64,000 nt of DNA from assembly GCA_023213395.1 (NCBI GenBank), contig CM041465.1, positions 182,969,741 through 183,033,740 on the forward strand, written 5' to 3'. The notes beneath the pieces were generated by a model, which saw nothing but the letters and a program-made list of their open reading frames with translations, was not told where the DNA came from and did not search any database. This document shows positions 1 to 11,065 of the stretch, piece after piece. Numbering within the stretch: position 1 is the first letter of the stretch; every line of letters starts with the position of its first letter. This DNA comes from Cycas panzhihuaensis (lineage: Eukaryota; Cycadophyta). A program made the translations under genes and the position numbers.

Positions 1-740
1 CAAGAATACACCAATTTCCACGTAACTCTTCCTTTTATTAAATCAACAGTTCATTTACACGGTGGAATGCATTCACAGTATTCCAAAGACATCTGATCTT
101 CTGTTACAATGCGTGCCGGATGGTACTTATCATACGGTGATGCTCCAAATGGGTGCCATGCATCTTGGCTCCTGCACCTTTGCGTGCAGTGATATACGGC
201 TCTCACCCTCGAGAGTATGTCATGGGATTGAATCACTCGGCTCTCACCCTTGAGCACATGACATGGGAATGAACAACTCGGCTCTCACCCTTGAGCACAT
301 GACATAGGAATGAACAACTCGGCTCTCACACTGGAATGGTCCTCAAAGCACCATTAAATATGTCCCTTTGATGCCTTTTGGATGAAAGGTTATGACCCAA
401 AGTCATAACCATACCTTTTTGTCACCAAGGTACCCTTTCACTTTAATCATTAGTTATGCACTTTAACTAATGTCTCTTTAGGTCCGTGTAATAAAATGCG
501 TGCGTGCGGGAACTTCGGGCCTCCAGTCCCGTCTTGTCGTGCGTCAGCTCGTTCCACTCTTGATGCGTGTCGTGATGCGTGCACTGTTCACGCACCTTTT
601 GTCATACGTGCCGAATCTTTGGTTTCTTCATTGTTTCGCCTTGTGTGTACCTCCGTGCGGTCTGTACTTGCATTCCTTTGGTCAATACAAGCCTATATTC
701 CATCTTCCTCAAGGCCTATATGTCACAATATGTCCCAACA
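1..740 (-). repeat. 3' LTR of GluGy copy 1 (partial)
   Basis: Aligns with 12317-13058 from its first base and ends at the same tgtcccaaca boundary. On the element strand the LTR therefore starts TGTTGGGACA. It carries four spaced copies of a cggctctcacc motif and an AATAAA-type signal near its left end on the element strand. The missing part should lie just left of the window. Confidence 0.9.
197..330 (+). repeat. Four direct repeats resembling the tRNA-Glu anticodon arm
   Basis: cggctctcaccc recurs at about 197, 237, 279 and 320, roughly every 41 bp, with a shared following tail (ttgagcacatgacat). The first copy is followed by cgagag and then gggattgaatcactcgg (224-240), which resembles a tRNA T arm. 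The plus strand has the tRNA sense, so the element RNA would be complementary to tRNA-Glu. The similarity is judged from memory of plant tRNA-Glu. Confidence 0.6.
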
Positions 741-1127
741 TCTATCCCGAGCCAACATGATTGGGTTGAGCATCCTTGCTCAACAAAAAATTCAAAATTT
801 GGGGTATTCCTCCCCCTCTCTGTTTTAAGGCTGCTTCGCTGCTTGGTCGCCATTCTTGGTTAATAAATCCTCATCTATTGGCGCTTTATTTTGTTTGACT
901 CTCCCTTGATTTTTCGTATGATGATACATCTTTCCTCCATGCTTCACCATATTGCTTGTTTTTATGATATGAGTTACGGTTGTTTTTCTATTTTTTAATT
1001 TTTTTTGTATTTTATGTTACATACCGAATTGAATCGCGTTCTGGTATCAAGGCAATTCGATTTTGCTTCAACTTCATGCAACACGCTATGGTACAACCAA
1101 CTGATTCGGCTGGTAAGTTGCTCCACC
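741..1127 (-). other. GluGy copy 1 3' untranslated segment and polypurine tract region
   Basis: No gene. It lies between the end of the pol-like frame and the 3' LTR. Next to the LTR the element strand reads gggataga, a weak polypurine tract. A 7-bp-stem hairpin (ttgagca, four-base loop, tgctcaa) sits at about 765-783 and is conserved in copy 2 at about 51767-51784. Confidence 0.6.
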
Positions 1128-2903
1128 CTAGTTGATATAGGGTTTCAGTTTACTACCCTTGACCATTTCAGGTAGTAGGCGGCACGATAGTTTCTTCAAC
1201 TGGATAGTGTTGTTCTGGTACACCTTCTCAATCCTATATGGGCCTTTCCAATGCATCTTCAATTCTCCTTGGGTTGTTTGGGATTTGTTGTCGAATCGCC
1301 ATACTCGATCACCCTTCTTGAAATGCGATGTCTTGTCGTGGCGGTCGTGCCTTGTCCTTTTCCGTCTTTTCCTTGGTGTGGTATGCTTTGTCGATTTCTT
1401 CTTATGATCCCTTAATTGATCTTCTCCTAACCAATGTTCTCTACAATGTCTCAAATGGGAAATTCCATATAGTGGTTCTCCATAAAAGGGTTTCACATAA
1501 TCTCCAATGCATTCTCCATGATTTCTTTCTTACGGAGTGGCAATTTTGTTTCCTAGACCTAATCTCTAGGGATACTCTCAGTGAGTTCCTTTTCTTCTTT
1601 CTCAAATTTGGCGGATGGTTGAAAAAGATCTTAGTTGGGTAGGTGTACCTCTAAAGAAGATGAGGAAGGTTTGTTACTTCCTTCCTCGGTGGGATGGGGT
1701 GGGGAAGGGCAATCTACCTCAAGACCCATCTTTGGAGGTAGAGGGAAGGTTAGGGTTAGAGGGGTTGGGGTATTAGGAGGTGAATTAGGGTAAGGGTTTG
1801 GGTTAAAAGGGGTATTTGGGTTTGGGTCTAGGTTTTTAATGTTATTATGAACACTCGTATAATCAACAAATTTAGATTTAATATCAACTTCCTCAGTTAC
1901 ATTCCGAGAAAGTAGGTTACACCTATAGGATGAGGGGTTGACTTCATATGCGTCCCGTAGCCAATAATCCACAAATCTCATCCTGTTTCCATCGTCTACA
2001 GAGTTGTAAATTTCTCCAAAGTACGTCGGTTCTTCTCGCAGGTGGTTAGTTGATGCGGTGGGTTTTTCTGCCATGTGGTAGATATGTTCTTCCCCAATGG
2101 AAGAAAATGTCGTGTCACTCGTTACCGTGGTGCTGGATCCTTTATCCGGGATCACTTCAATCGAGCTTCTTCCCAGCATTAGCAGTACCACTTTGTTGTT
2201 GCTATCCGATAGAGTGAAGGTTACTTTTTCCCAATTCTGAAGGCATTGCATTTTATATAACCATGGCCTTCCCAATAGTGCTGGGTAGGGTGTTGCTCCT
2301 TTCTCCGTCTCCACGATTGTGAAGTCAATCCTTACCACTATCCCTGCTACGTCTACTTTGATATTGGCTAGTCTGCCCATAGGTCGTACCAGCAGTTCAT
2401 TAGCCAATTTCGTGAATAAGTCCTTTGCTTCCAACTTCGGGCTTCCCAATCTACGCCATGTTGCAGCTGGTAACACGTTTACTGCTGCGCCTCCATCCAC
2501 AATTACTCGTGGGAATGTTTCTCCCAAGACTGACATGGTTACCATCGGATCCATGTCGAATGATGGTATAATTTGCTTCAAACTTTTGATAATTCCTTTA
2601 CATAGCACTCCTCCTTTAATCCAATCAATAACTTGGGACAGAGGAATAGTCAACTGTAATTGTTTCACCAAATTCTCCATTAATAGCAACATTTTGGGGA
2701 TATCCTCAGCTGGCAATCCTTTGAAAAGTTCTTCCATCTGCACCATTTGGGGTTTTGTCGTAAGTTCTTCGGTAGTTTTTCTTGCTCTTTTTGTTTATTT
2801 TTCCAAACATAGACGTATTTCGTTTTCGGTTTACCCATTGGTAGTGTATCCTCCTCCGGACTAGACCATCTAACACTTGTTTTGCTTGTCTATACCGATC
2901 CAT
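1128..2903 (-). pseudogene. GluGy copy 1 protease plus integrase C-terminal tail, decayed
   Basis: Reading from 2903 leftwards: a short lead-in, then a retropepsin-like domain with the active-site motif VDGGAAVN (Asp about residue 84 of the frame starting at 2746) and a typical LLGRPWL strand about 100 residues later. Next comes a Pro/Asn-rich linker. The tail ends with GDRVWRF ... GPYRIEKV, the pattern of a gypsy integrase C-terminal GPY/F domain. Nothing between linker and tail resembles RT, RNase H or the integrase core. Stops separate the protease frame (1631-2746) from the tail frame (1128-1496). In copy 2 the same region is one open frame, so the fusion is the family structure and the breaks here are decay. 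Confidence 0.85.
1741..1840 (+). repeat. G-rich telomere-like tract inside the linker coding region
   Basis: The plus (non-coding) strand carries many runs of three or four G separated by TTA, TTT or ATT, for example ggttagggttag. On the coding strand it encodes the Pro/Asn/Thr linker. Several G-triplet runs within 100 bases make G-quadruplex formation possible. The same tract occurs in copy 2 at 52761-52850. Confidence 0.6.
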
Positions 2904-2959
2904 TTACATTGGTGGATTTGGATATCCTTCATCCAATTTCTCTTCTGTTTGTTTTGTAA

Positions 2960-4420
2960 TTTCACATTCTTGGCTTACGCACGATTGTCATTAGGTTAGT
3001 CGCTTTGGCTTTGCCTTTGCAATCCTACATTTTGTGGTCACTTGGGCCACGCGATTCTGATATGAACGGCTTACATTCGTATTCACCTTCATTGGGCATT
3101 TCGACTTCCGATTGCGAGCGTAGCAGATGAGGCATCTCCCCATTGGCTATTTCTTCCTCGAGGGTTCTGGTGTGCCCCTCGTTGTATACACATTTCGAGG
3201 TGGGTTGCCTCCGCTTCCCCAGCCTCGTCCTCTGAATGCCTTCCCCCTGGGATTGTAAAAACAATCCCTAGTTGTATGTGTGTCAACCTCACATATATGT
3301 CACCACTTTTCCTGTTGGTGCATCGCACTGTTTTTTAAATTTAAATCACATTCCCTGTGGTATGTGAGTTTTCTTCACAAATGTGGCACCACTTGGTTAC
3401 CCTTCCAGTGTGCTCTTTCTTTTTAGGCGTGTCCTCTTCTTCACGATTATTTCTAATTTTCAATCTAGCTACCTCTTTTCTCAATGCCTCCAATTCCGAT
3501 TCCTCCTCTGCTACCCCTACCTAGCAGAAGGGTCGGTTGTGCTGGTTTTGCTTCAACTCTCTAATCTCGTCTTGTAACCTCAGCATTAAGGAGTCTTGTC
3601 CACCTGCTTGGGCGTCCATTTCCATTTCAAAGTCTAATGCCAGATCTTGAGCATTCTTAAATGATTTCAATGGATGAGCATGCATCATGGCTCACAACTT
3701 CTCATTCAGCCCTCTTACAAAGTAATTCTTCATATTATGGTCAGTTATTGTCTCATTGATCATGCTCGCCGCAATAATTTTCATTCGGCTAATGTAAGTT
3801 AGGACGGATTCTCCCAGCCTTTGCCTGATTTCTCGTAGTGCAATTTCGATGGCTTCATTATTGCGAAACTTTTGAAATCTTTCTTCAAATGCTTTCTTAA
3901 TTTTCACCCATGGCTCATTCTTGTTTGTTTCCTTATACCATGCCAAGGGTACTCCTCTCAATGTACAGGCGAAGCGTGCTTTGATTTCATCTTCGTCTGT
4001 AATCTTTTTGACATCAATGAGGCTCTGAAATAGATATACATGCTCTGCTGCGTCTGAAGTATCGTTAAAGATTAGTTTCCCAAAGTCTCTATAGTCGTCC
4101 ATTTTGGGAGATTGCAACTGTCCCCCACCTGATGGTGATCTTTCCCTTCCTCCCTCCTTTGGGGATGCCTTTGGGAGTAACTACCGCTGTACTCTCTTTC
4201 TCAAAGAGCGGATTTTTAAATGGAGTTTTTATGTGTATAGGTTCCACTACACCTGGAACTTGTATAGTCAATGGTGTTACTGTAATGTAAGATTGATCAG
4301 ATCCCCTTTCTGTCGAATCTTCAAAAACATCTCGTTAGCTTGTTCTCCCAATATGCCGAGGGACCTTCCTCCGCCTTCTTATCGCTGTCACCTAGGTCCT
4401 TCGGGCTGTCCTCCACTGGT
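2960..4420 (-). pseudogene. GluGy copy 1 gag, C-terminal part, decayed
   Basis: The best-kept stretch is 3692-4117, a 141-residue frame that includes DDYRDFGKLIF and LRGVPLAWYKE, matching the gag core of copy 2 and the general retrotransposon gag pattern ending in an A/V-W-Y box. Further left, at 3025-3330, are degraded CCHC zinc-knuckle remains, where copy 2 still has two intact knuckles. The N-terminal part of the same gag continues at 11648-11974 beyond the C1 insertion. Copy 1 keeps a 656-bp segment (3209-3864) that copy 2 has lost. Confidence 0.8.
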
Positions 4421-4425
4421 ATACT
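4421..4425. other. Target-site duplication of copia C1 (left)
   Basis: atact here and at 11643-11647 flank the C1 LTR pair. Copy 2 of GluGy has the uninterrupted site once (at about 54791), confirming the exact insertion point. Confidence 0.95.
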
Positions 4426-4999
4426 TGTGGAAAATGGGCATTAGGCCACATTAGTTCCCAAGATCATAAGTACAAGCATAATACTGAAAATGCATGAAAG
4501 CATGAAAGCATGAAGAGCATAAAGATAAATAGGAGCAAGAGAAAATGATACCCAATATGTGGAGTTGGAATTGGTCCAACCTCCCAAGAAGAAACAGCTT
4601 GATTAGCAAACTGATAGCACAACAATATAGCTCCAACTCTCCTTATGAGACAATGAGGAGAGGTCTCATTATATAGAGTGAAATGAGAGACCTAAGGCCT
4701 TGGATGTTTGACAAGTGTCAAACATCCAAGATATGACTTGGATCATGAGCAAAAGTGCTTGGATCCTCACCTAAGGCCTTGGATGTTTGACAAGTGTCAA
4801 ACATCCAAGATACATCACTGGATTACTCAAAAGGTGCATGAGGGTCCATTGACCCTTTAGTGACAACGTTGTGTCACTAGAAAGAATGTGGGTGTGCACT
4901 TTATCACTTAAGTGATAAGTCACCCCTAAAGTATAAAGTGCATATATTACATGAAAAATAAAAGTACATTCACTTAACATTTAAACATAAGGTTTAACA
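4426..4999 (-). repeat. 3' LTR of copia C1
   Basis: Starts tgtggaaaatggg and ends ggtttaaca in plus orientation. It contains two copies of a perfect 15-bp inverted repeat with a two-base gap (4699-4730 and 4778-4809), an inverted repeat at 4858-4879 and an 18-bp perfect palindrome at 4901-4918. All lie in the first half of the LTR on the element strand, which is where U3 would be. Confidence 0.95.
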
Positions 5000-5011
5000 C
5001 CCCCTTCATTT
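5000..5011 (-). other. Polypurine tract of C1
   Basis: The element strand reads AAATGAAGGGGG directly before the 3' LTR, the expected start of plus-strand DNA synthesis. Confidence 0.8.
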
Positions 5012-6640
5012 ATAATGTTAAGTCGGACACCAAGACCATCTCTGAATTTTACAAATTTGTCTCTACCAAGTGGCTTGGTAAAGATATCTGCCGTCTGTTC
5101 CTCCGTTGGTCGATATTGAAGTGTGATCTCACCATTGTGTACATGCTCCCTGATGAAATGGTGGTGAACTTCAATATGCTTGGTCCGTGCGTGGAAAACA
5201 GGATTCTTAGTTAGCTTGAGGACACTCTGATTGTCACAATAAAGGCGGTCACTGCTGCTGAAATCCAAGCTCACCAAGAATCCGTCGAGCGAATAGCCTC
5301 ACTGGCTACTGATGCGACTTTGTATTCCCTTGATGGAGGACAAGGTAACATTTGGTTGCTTCTTGCAACTCCATGAAACATTCTTGAACCAAGGGTAAAA
5401 GCGATGGCAGGTAGATCTCCCTGCTATCTGGCATCACCTAATCGAATCGAGAGAACCCTCCAAAGTGAAGTTCTCCTTATGTATATACTCAAGTCCAAGT
5501 CGCAATGTTCCTTTGATATACTTGAGTATGCGTCTTCTTTGCATTCCAGATTATCCGATTGGGTTGAGACATGTAACGTGAGCAAATCCCAACAAAAATG
5601 AAATATCCTAAGTGTTGGTGAGATAAATGAGACTCCCAATCAAGCTGCCGGTAAAGTGTGGGATCTGCAGTGCGCTTCCTCATTAAGAGAAAGCTTGGTG
5701 CTGTTCTCCATGGGTGTAGGCGTCGTCTTGCAGTCGTGCATCTTGAATCTCTGCAAGATATCCCAAGAATATTTTGCTTGGGAAATGAAGATATAGCCTG
5801 GCTGCTGCCATACCTCAAAGCCTAGAAAGTAATGGAGAAGTCCAAGATCACCATCTCAAAACTTCTCTTCAAATCATTCGGAGAACATTGATGAGCTTAG
5901 TGTCATCACCGTGATCACTAAGTCATCTACATACAAACAATATAAATGACATGGTGATGTTCATGTTTGATGTACAAGTTTGGATCGAGATGTGGATCGA
6001 TGAAACCCATGTCTCAAAAAGTATTCATCGATTTTTTGCGTACCATGCCCTAGGAGCTTGTTACAAGGCATATAATGCCTTTTTTAGGCGACATACTAAA
6101 TGCTCCTTGCCTTGTACCTTGTAACTGTGAGGTTGCTCTAAGTATACCTCCTCCTGAAGATCGCCGTTGAGAAAGGTGCTCTTCACGTCCATCGATATCT
6201 GACCCATTTGCATTGTGCATTAAGGCCAAGAGAAGTCGATGGTGTTCATATTTGCTACAGTGCAAAGGTCTCCTCGTAATCAATTCCTTCTTTTGTTTAA
6301 ACCCCTTTGCTACAAGTCTAGCTTTACGTCGCTTGAGTGTCCCATCGAATGGAATTTGGTCTTGTAGACCCATTTACAATGATTGCTGTTTGTGTGGAGG
6401 CAATTCGACCAAGTCCCAAGTACCATTCTTGTGAATGGATTGAATCTCCTCATCCATGGCGACTTTCCAACTATCACTTTGTGAAGCCTCCGAAAGGTAG
6501 TAGGCTCATCAATAGAAAGCACTTGACCATAAGTGCAAAGTTTGTTCTTCAAACTTTGATGGACGTTTCCTTCAATGATGTGACCATCCATGCATGGTTT
6601 GAGTGTACCACTTAGGTAACCACGAAATGATGTGGCATGA
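5012..6640 (-). pseudogene. C1 reverse transcriptase and RNase H, decayed
   Basis: Copia-type RT pieces appear in shifting frames: ARLVAKGFKQ at 6310-6340, the catalytic YVDD box intact at 5922-5933, then the YRQL and LTNT-type connection region at 5490-5700. RNase H remains at 5012-5277 show LYCDNQSVLKLTKNPVFHAR and an ADIFTKPL ending, the usual C-terminus of copia Pol. Several frameshifts and short losses interrupt the sequence, for instance around 6100-6200 and 5280-5480. The enzyme would copy element RNA in cytoplasmic particles; this copy cannot encode it whole. Confidence 0.85.
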
Positions 6641-6779
6641 ACCTCAATATCTTACGGTCTAAGTGTAGGAGCGTGAGAAGATGAAGTGGAAGGTTCAAGT
6701 GGAGCAAATGAAGATGAAGTAGATGGTACGTAAGGTGCGGATGAAGAACATGGTGTGTAAGATTGAGGGAAGGAAGTCC
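6641..6779 (-). other. C1 integrase to RT linker
   Basis: A low-complexity Ser/Pro/Thr-type linker region, as is normal between integrase and RT in copia elements. No motif seen. Confidence 0.4.
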
Positions 6780-7760
6780 TCAACAATCTTTTCCCTTTGT
6801 CAATGGGGGTTGGATTGGTGCCATATCCAACTCTTTTTTATCATCCTCAACAAAGATTACATCTCTTGAGAGATGCATTTTTCTCCCAACTGGATCATAC
6901 AACTTGTAGGCTTTGCTATGGATTGCATATCCTACAAAGATGCATTTTAGGCTATGTTTGTCCAACTTTGTTCTTTGTTGATCGGTATGTGCATATATGC
7001 AAGACATCCGAATGTCCTCAAATGGTGATAGTTGGCTTCTTTCCGCACCATGCCTCCTCGGTGTGATATTGGTGGCCATTGTAGGACTTGATTGGCCACA
7101 TAGGCGGTATGAAATGCTTGACCCAAGAAGCTCTTGGAAGCCCGTTTGCATGCATCATTGTTCTGGCTTTATTAGCCAACGTTCTATTCATCCTCTCGGA
7201 GACTCCATTTTGCTGAGGAGTATGAGGAGCTGTGAGTTGTCTCCGAATCCCATTATCCTTGCAAAATTGGTTGAATTCACCTCCATTATCTGACCTGAAT
7301 GTGCCAATTGAGTAGCCAGATTCATTTTCTACTTCCGCCTTGAACTCTTTGAACTTGGAGAAGGCTTCTGATTTATGCTTTAGGAAGTAGACCCAGACTT
7401 TGTGAGAGAAGTCATCAATAAAAGATATGTAGTACACTGCTCCTCCAAAGGATTGGGTGGACATGGGTCCACACAAGTCTGAGTGAACTAATTGCAAAGG
7501 ATAAGATGCACGCCATGCTTTGCCTTTAGGAAAAAGGCAACCTATGTTGTGTCCCCATTATGCAAGCTTCGCAAAGACATTTTGAACCATACATCTTTGG
7601 AAGCCCATACACCATGCGTTTGTATGTCATCTGCTTGATTGTCTAGGCTTAAATGTCCTAGACGTTGATGCCATAATCGAATTTTTGACAAAGATGTGGA
7701 ACCGAGTAAGCGAGAATCAAGAGTAATATTATTGGCATCCAACTTGTAAAGACCTTGATC
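6780..7760 (-). pseudogene. C1 integrase, decayed
   Basis: The GAG-pre-integrase box (LWHQRLGHLS) is near 7660-7690. It is followed at 7018-7497 by the integrase core with the three catalytic residues still visible: Asp in HSDLCGP (residue 7 of that frame), Asp in FRSDNGGEF (70) and Glu in [10 protein letters not shown] (101). About five residues typical of the D-to-E spacing are missing. Another frame (6780-7151) carries the region after the core, including CIFVGYA. The frame changes at about 7080 and 7520 would prevent a full protein. Confidence 0.85.
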
Positions 7761-7979
7761 CTCGTGGGCTCTGACTACAATCGATCATCTTTGTCACGAA
7801 TGATACATTTCCCATTTTAAATAGTATGCTCAAGTGTTGCTTGTTCATCGGCTAACAGATAGCGATTCTTCTCCATAGAAGGGATGAAGTAGGCATCCTT
7901 TGTTGGGAAATGATGAGGAAGGATTTTAGGAGAATGAAAAGGAGCTATGGTGCCTATTCACGAAATCTCAAGCGATTCA

Positions 7980-9123
7980 AGATTTCCAAAGGTCACCGCT
8001 TGACCTTTACCTTCCTTGATGTTGCATAGGAGTTCTTCACTCCTGTCATGTGTCGAGCAGCTCCTGAATCGACAATCCAAGTGTTGTCAATGTTGGATGA
8101 TTGGTATGCACAAAATAGTTTGTCATCATTGGCAAACTGATTATAATGGCGTTGGTAGCCACTTCTTTGACCCCCCCCTCCTTGTGGACCTCCTCGATAG
8201 GCACCTCGATTTGGTCGAGGGAAGCTATTCTTGATTTGATCTTTGGAATCTTTGTTGAAATTGTTGTCGTGGCTGCTGTTGTCTTTGACCCCGTGGTCGC
8301 CTTGTCTTTGACCACCGTGGTCTTTTTTGAAAATCCGCTTATTTCTTTTTGCACTCAGTGCAATGTGGCCAAGTTGCCACAATAATGGCAAACGACATTG
8401 GACTTGGAAGATCCAATGTTCATATTTCCAAACCGCTTTGTGAATGCAGTTTGGATTTTTGAGATGTCTTTGCCCTTCTTTGTGAAAGCACTGTTGTAGA
8501 TGGTTCTTCATTATCCTTAGCATAGATTTGTTCTTCTTGAAGCAATAAGCTTTCAAGTTGATTGAATGTCATCCCTCTTAGTGAACCATCTCGTGTAGTT
8601 GATGATATAAAGCCATTGTAGTCCTTTGGCAATGCTTTTGTGATGGAGGCTATGATTTCATCTCTAGTAGCTGGACTACCTAAAGTAGTTAATTCATTAC
8701 AAACCTCCTTAATAGAGGACATGAATGCCGACATTGGCTTTACAAATTTGATGGAGTACAATTTAGCTTTTATCATCAAAATACGAGCTTCATCTCGCCT
8801 TTCATACAAAGAGGACAAGGTGTCCCATGCTTCTTTAGAAGATAGTGCGTAAGAAATATTTTGGTCTACATGTATGTCCACAACCATACGAATGAAAGCC
8901 AAAGCAATTTCGTCTTTGGCCTCCCATGCGAGAACGAGTTGAACATCCACGCAGTGTGATTGATTATCATTAACCATAAGTGCAGGATTGGGGATTCTTC
9001 CAGAAACATATCCCCAGAACTCATTCATTATCAAGAGATTTTTTGTGATTCTTTTCCATTCTTGATAATTTGATTGCCTGTTAGCCTTATGGTACAAGCA
9101 TTAAGCATATTTATGGCAGCCAT
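7980..9123 (-). pseudogene. C1 gag with zinc knuckle and protease start, decayed
   Basis: The gag core at 8420-9097 is a 225-residue frame of the copia UBN2 type (W.....YV, KEAWDTLSSLYE, MTFNQLESLLLQEEQ). A likelier start is the ATG at 9121-9123, one frame away from the long frame. A CCHC knuckle (CHYCGN ... GH) at about 8345-8400 is split by a frameshift. The protease active site WIVDSGA lies near 8070. The Gag would form the virus-like particle; the protease would process Gag-Pol. Confidence 0.8.
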
Positions 9124-10239
9124 CTTTCCACTTGAGTAACACTTGAAGCTAGCGAGATAACTTGGAGACTTCAAAAGCTTGTCGCTTAAGACCCACCTTC
9201 AAACAACACCACCGATCCCGATCTTACAAGAAGATCCAACAACCGATGGGGTGAAGAGAGGTGGAGGACTCTGGCTAATGAGGTGGAGGACCAAGTTAAA
9301 TGTAGGACAAGGCAGGTAGGGTTGATCTGCATGGACGTACCATGCTTTCCACAGGATTCATGTTTCAATAACACCCTTTTCGAACCTCCTTTCCTCAAGC
9401 AACCTTAATTGTCGTGGCACCGACTGCATTTGGCCTATTGGTCCCCTAGGGAATGCACCAAGCTTAAGGTTAATTCAGAGGCAAGGTTTGAACCTTTTTC
9501 GAGCCTCTCCAACAGATTTTAAGTTCACTTTTAAACAAGTCTAAGTGAATCTTCTTACTTGGATTTTTATGCCTTTTTTGGCTTACAAAGAATGAGCACA
9601 AAAGCAGTTTCAAGTGCTTTAGATCCAAGTGAGGTGCTATGTATGCTTGAGTACAATGATGAAGTACTTTGAGTACTTAAAAAAAGATGTAAGAAACCTT
9701 TGATGACAGCAAAAGAGGGTTCCTTTTAAGCTCCAAAATCTGATGAAATGATGAAATGTACTCAAGAAATTGCTCCAAAGTCCAACACAAACTCCACACA
9801 GCAGCTGTTGAGACTCAAAAGGTCTCAACAATCCAACAAGAAAAACGTGATTTTATTAATTTTCACAATGAGCCTTCTCTTTTTGAACTGAAGAAGGTCA
9901 AGGTCACCATGCAAGGTGCCAAAAACTGAAGTTAGGTGGTAATTTTCTTCACCTTTACAATGAAAATATTCCTCTTGATCACAATAATTAAGCCCAATGA
10001 TGCTTTAATAGCATGAAAGTGTGAAAAAAATTACCACCTAAGCACTTTTTGAGAATCAAGAGTGCCAAAAAAAAAATTTTAAGTAAGCCCAGCTATAAAG
10101 ACAAAGTCTTTTCAAATTTTCCCCCCTTAAGAAATTTAAAAAAAATCTCTTAAAAACTTCAAAAAAGAATTCTCATGAGCATAAAATATGCAAGAAAAAG
10201 GAGATTGATGTTTAATCACGAAATGGCACTAAATGAAAA
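9124..10239 (-). other. C1 leader, unique part
   Basis: No gene seen. Includes A-rich and T-rich runs around 10060-10160. Part of the unusually long 5' leader of C1. Confidence 0.6.
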
Positions 10240-10460
10240 TACAAATAATGAGTTGGACCGCTTGAAGACAGTTGGATGAGTAATGACAATGGATGTAGTA
10301 AGAGTAATGACAAATGATGTAGTAATGACAAATGATGTAGTAATGACACCGGATGCAGTAATGACAAATGATGTAGTAAGAGTAATGACAAATTTGGATG
10401 AGTAATGAGTAATGACACCGGATGTAGTAATGACAAATGGAATATTGTTGAGTTGGCGAC
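10240..10460. repeat. Tandem repeat 1 in C1 leader (gatgtagtaatgacaaat units)
   Basis: Units of about 16-18 bp built on gatgtagtaatgacaa occur about ten times, with variants ending in accg or extended by agagtaatg. Apparent short frames here are repeats of the same few codons, so they are not genes. Confidence 0.9.
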
Positions 10461-10479
10461 CAACAAAGCCGAAATGATG

Positions 10480-10995
10480 TAGCACTTAATGTTGAGTTGG
10501 CGATACCAAGTCGAAATGGATCGCTAGATGTTTGCCGATGTGGCGGCTCCGTGACAACCGGGCAGTGTGTTGATATCTTGATGTGGCGGGATCGCTAGAT
10601 AGATGACAACCGCGCTGATGGCAAGTTGATGTGATGGCGCACTAATCTTTGGCCGAAATCGAAGTGATGAGCACTTAATCTTGAGTTGGCGCATACAAAG
10701 TGTCGAGTTGGCGCCTACTAAAGTGCCGGAATATTGCCGAGTTGGCGACATACAAAGTCTTGAGTTGGCGACTACTAAAGTCTTGGAATATTGCTTGAGT
10801 TGGCAGCCAATCAGATCTTGAGTTGGCGCCAATGTATCTGATTTGGCGACCTTTCTCTTGATTTGGCGACCAATCTGTGTCTTGATTTGGCACCAATCTG
10901 TGCTGATTTGGCGGTGAATGTGTGCCGATTTGGCGACCAATTGTGTCGATTTGAGCTTGGACAGCCCATCGAGATCTCGCTGATTTGGCGCCTTC
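10480..10995. repeat. Tandem repeat 2 in C1 leader (gagttggcgac / gatttggcgac units)
   Basis: About fifteen copies of a gakttggcg core spaced roughly 25-35 bp apart, joined by related spacers such as tactaaagtcttg and caatctgtgtctt. The core drifts from gagttggcg on the left to gatttggcg on the right. Confidence 0.9.
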
Positions 10996-11051
10996 CAAAC
11001 ACAAATGACAAAGATAAAAAGAACTAATGATTGCTTAAACAGAGACCTTAA

Positions 11052-11063
11052 GGCTCGATACTA
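11052..11063 (-). other. Degraded tRNA-iMet primer-binding site of C1
   Basis: Plus-strand ggctcgatacta corresponds to the complement of the standard primer site, ggctctgatacca, with one base lost and one changed. It lies two bases from the 5' LTR, the expected position. Confidence 0.7.
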
Positions 11064-11065
11064 AA

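Noticed and set aside
496-863. Plus-strand open frames of 86-110 codons in the GluGy LTR
   Set aside because: They lie inside an LTR, antisense to the element, and are not kept between copies 1 and 2 beyond general LTR similarity.
10212-10485. Open frames rich in repeated Leu/His/Ser and Val/Ile/Thr on the minus strand
   Set aside because: They are translations of a short tandem repeat in the C1 leader, open only because the repeat unit lacks stops.
10240-10995. A CRISPR array
   Set aside because: Units are adjacent and of drifting sequence without unique equal-length spacers, and the context is a plant retrotransposon.
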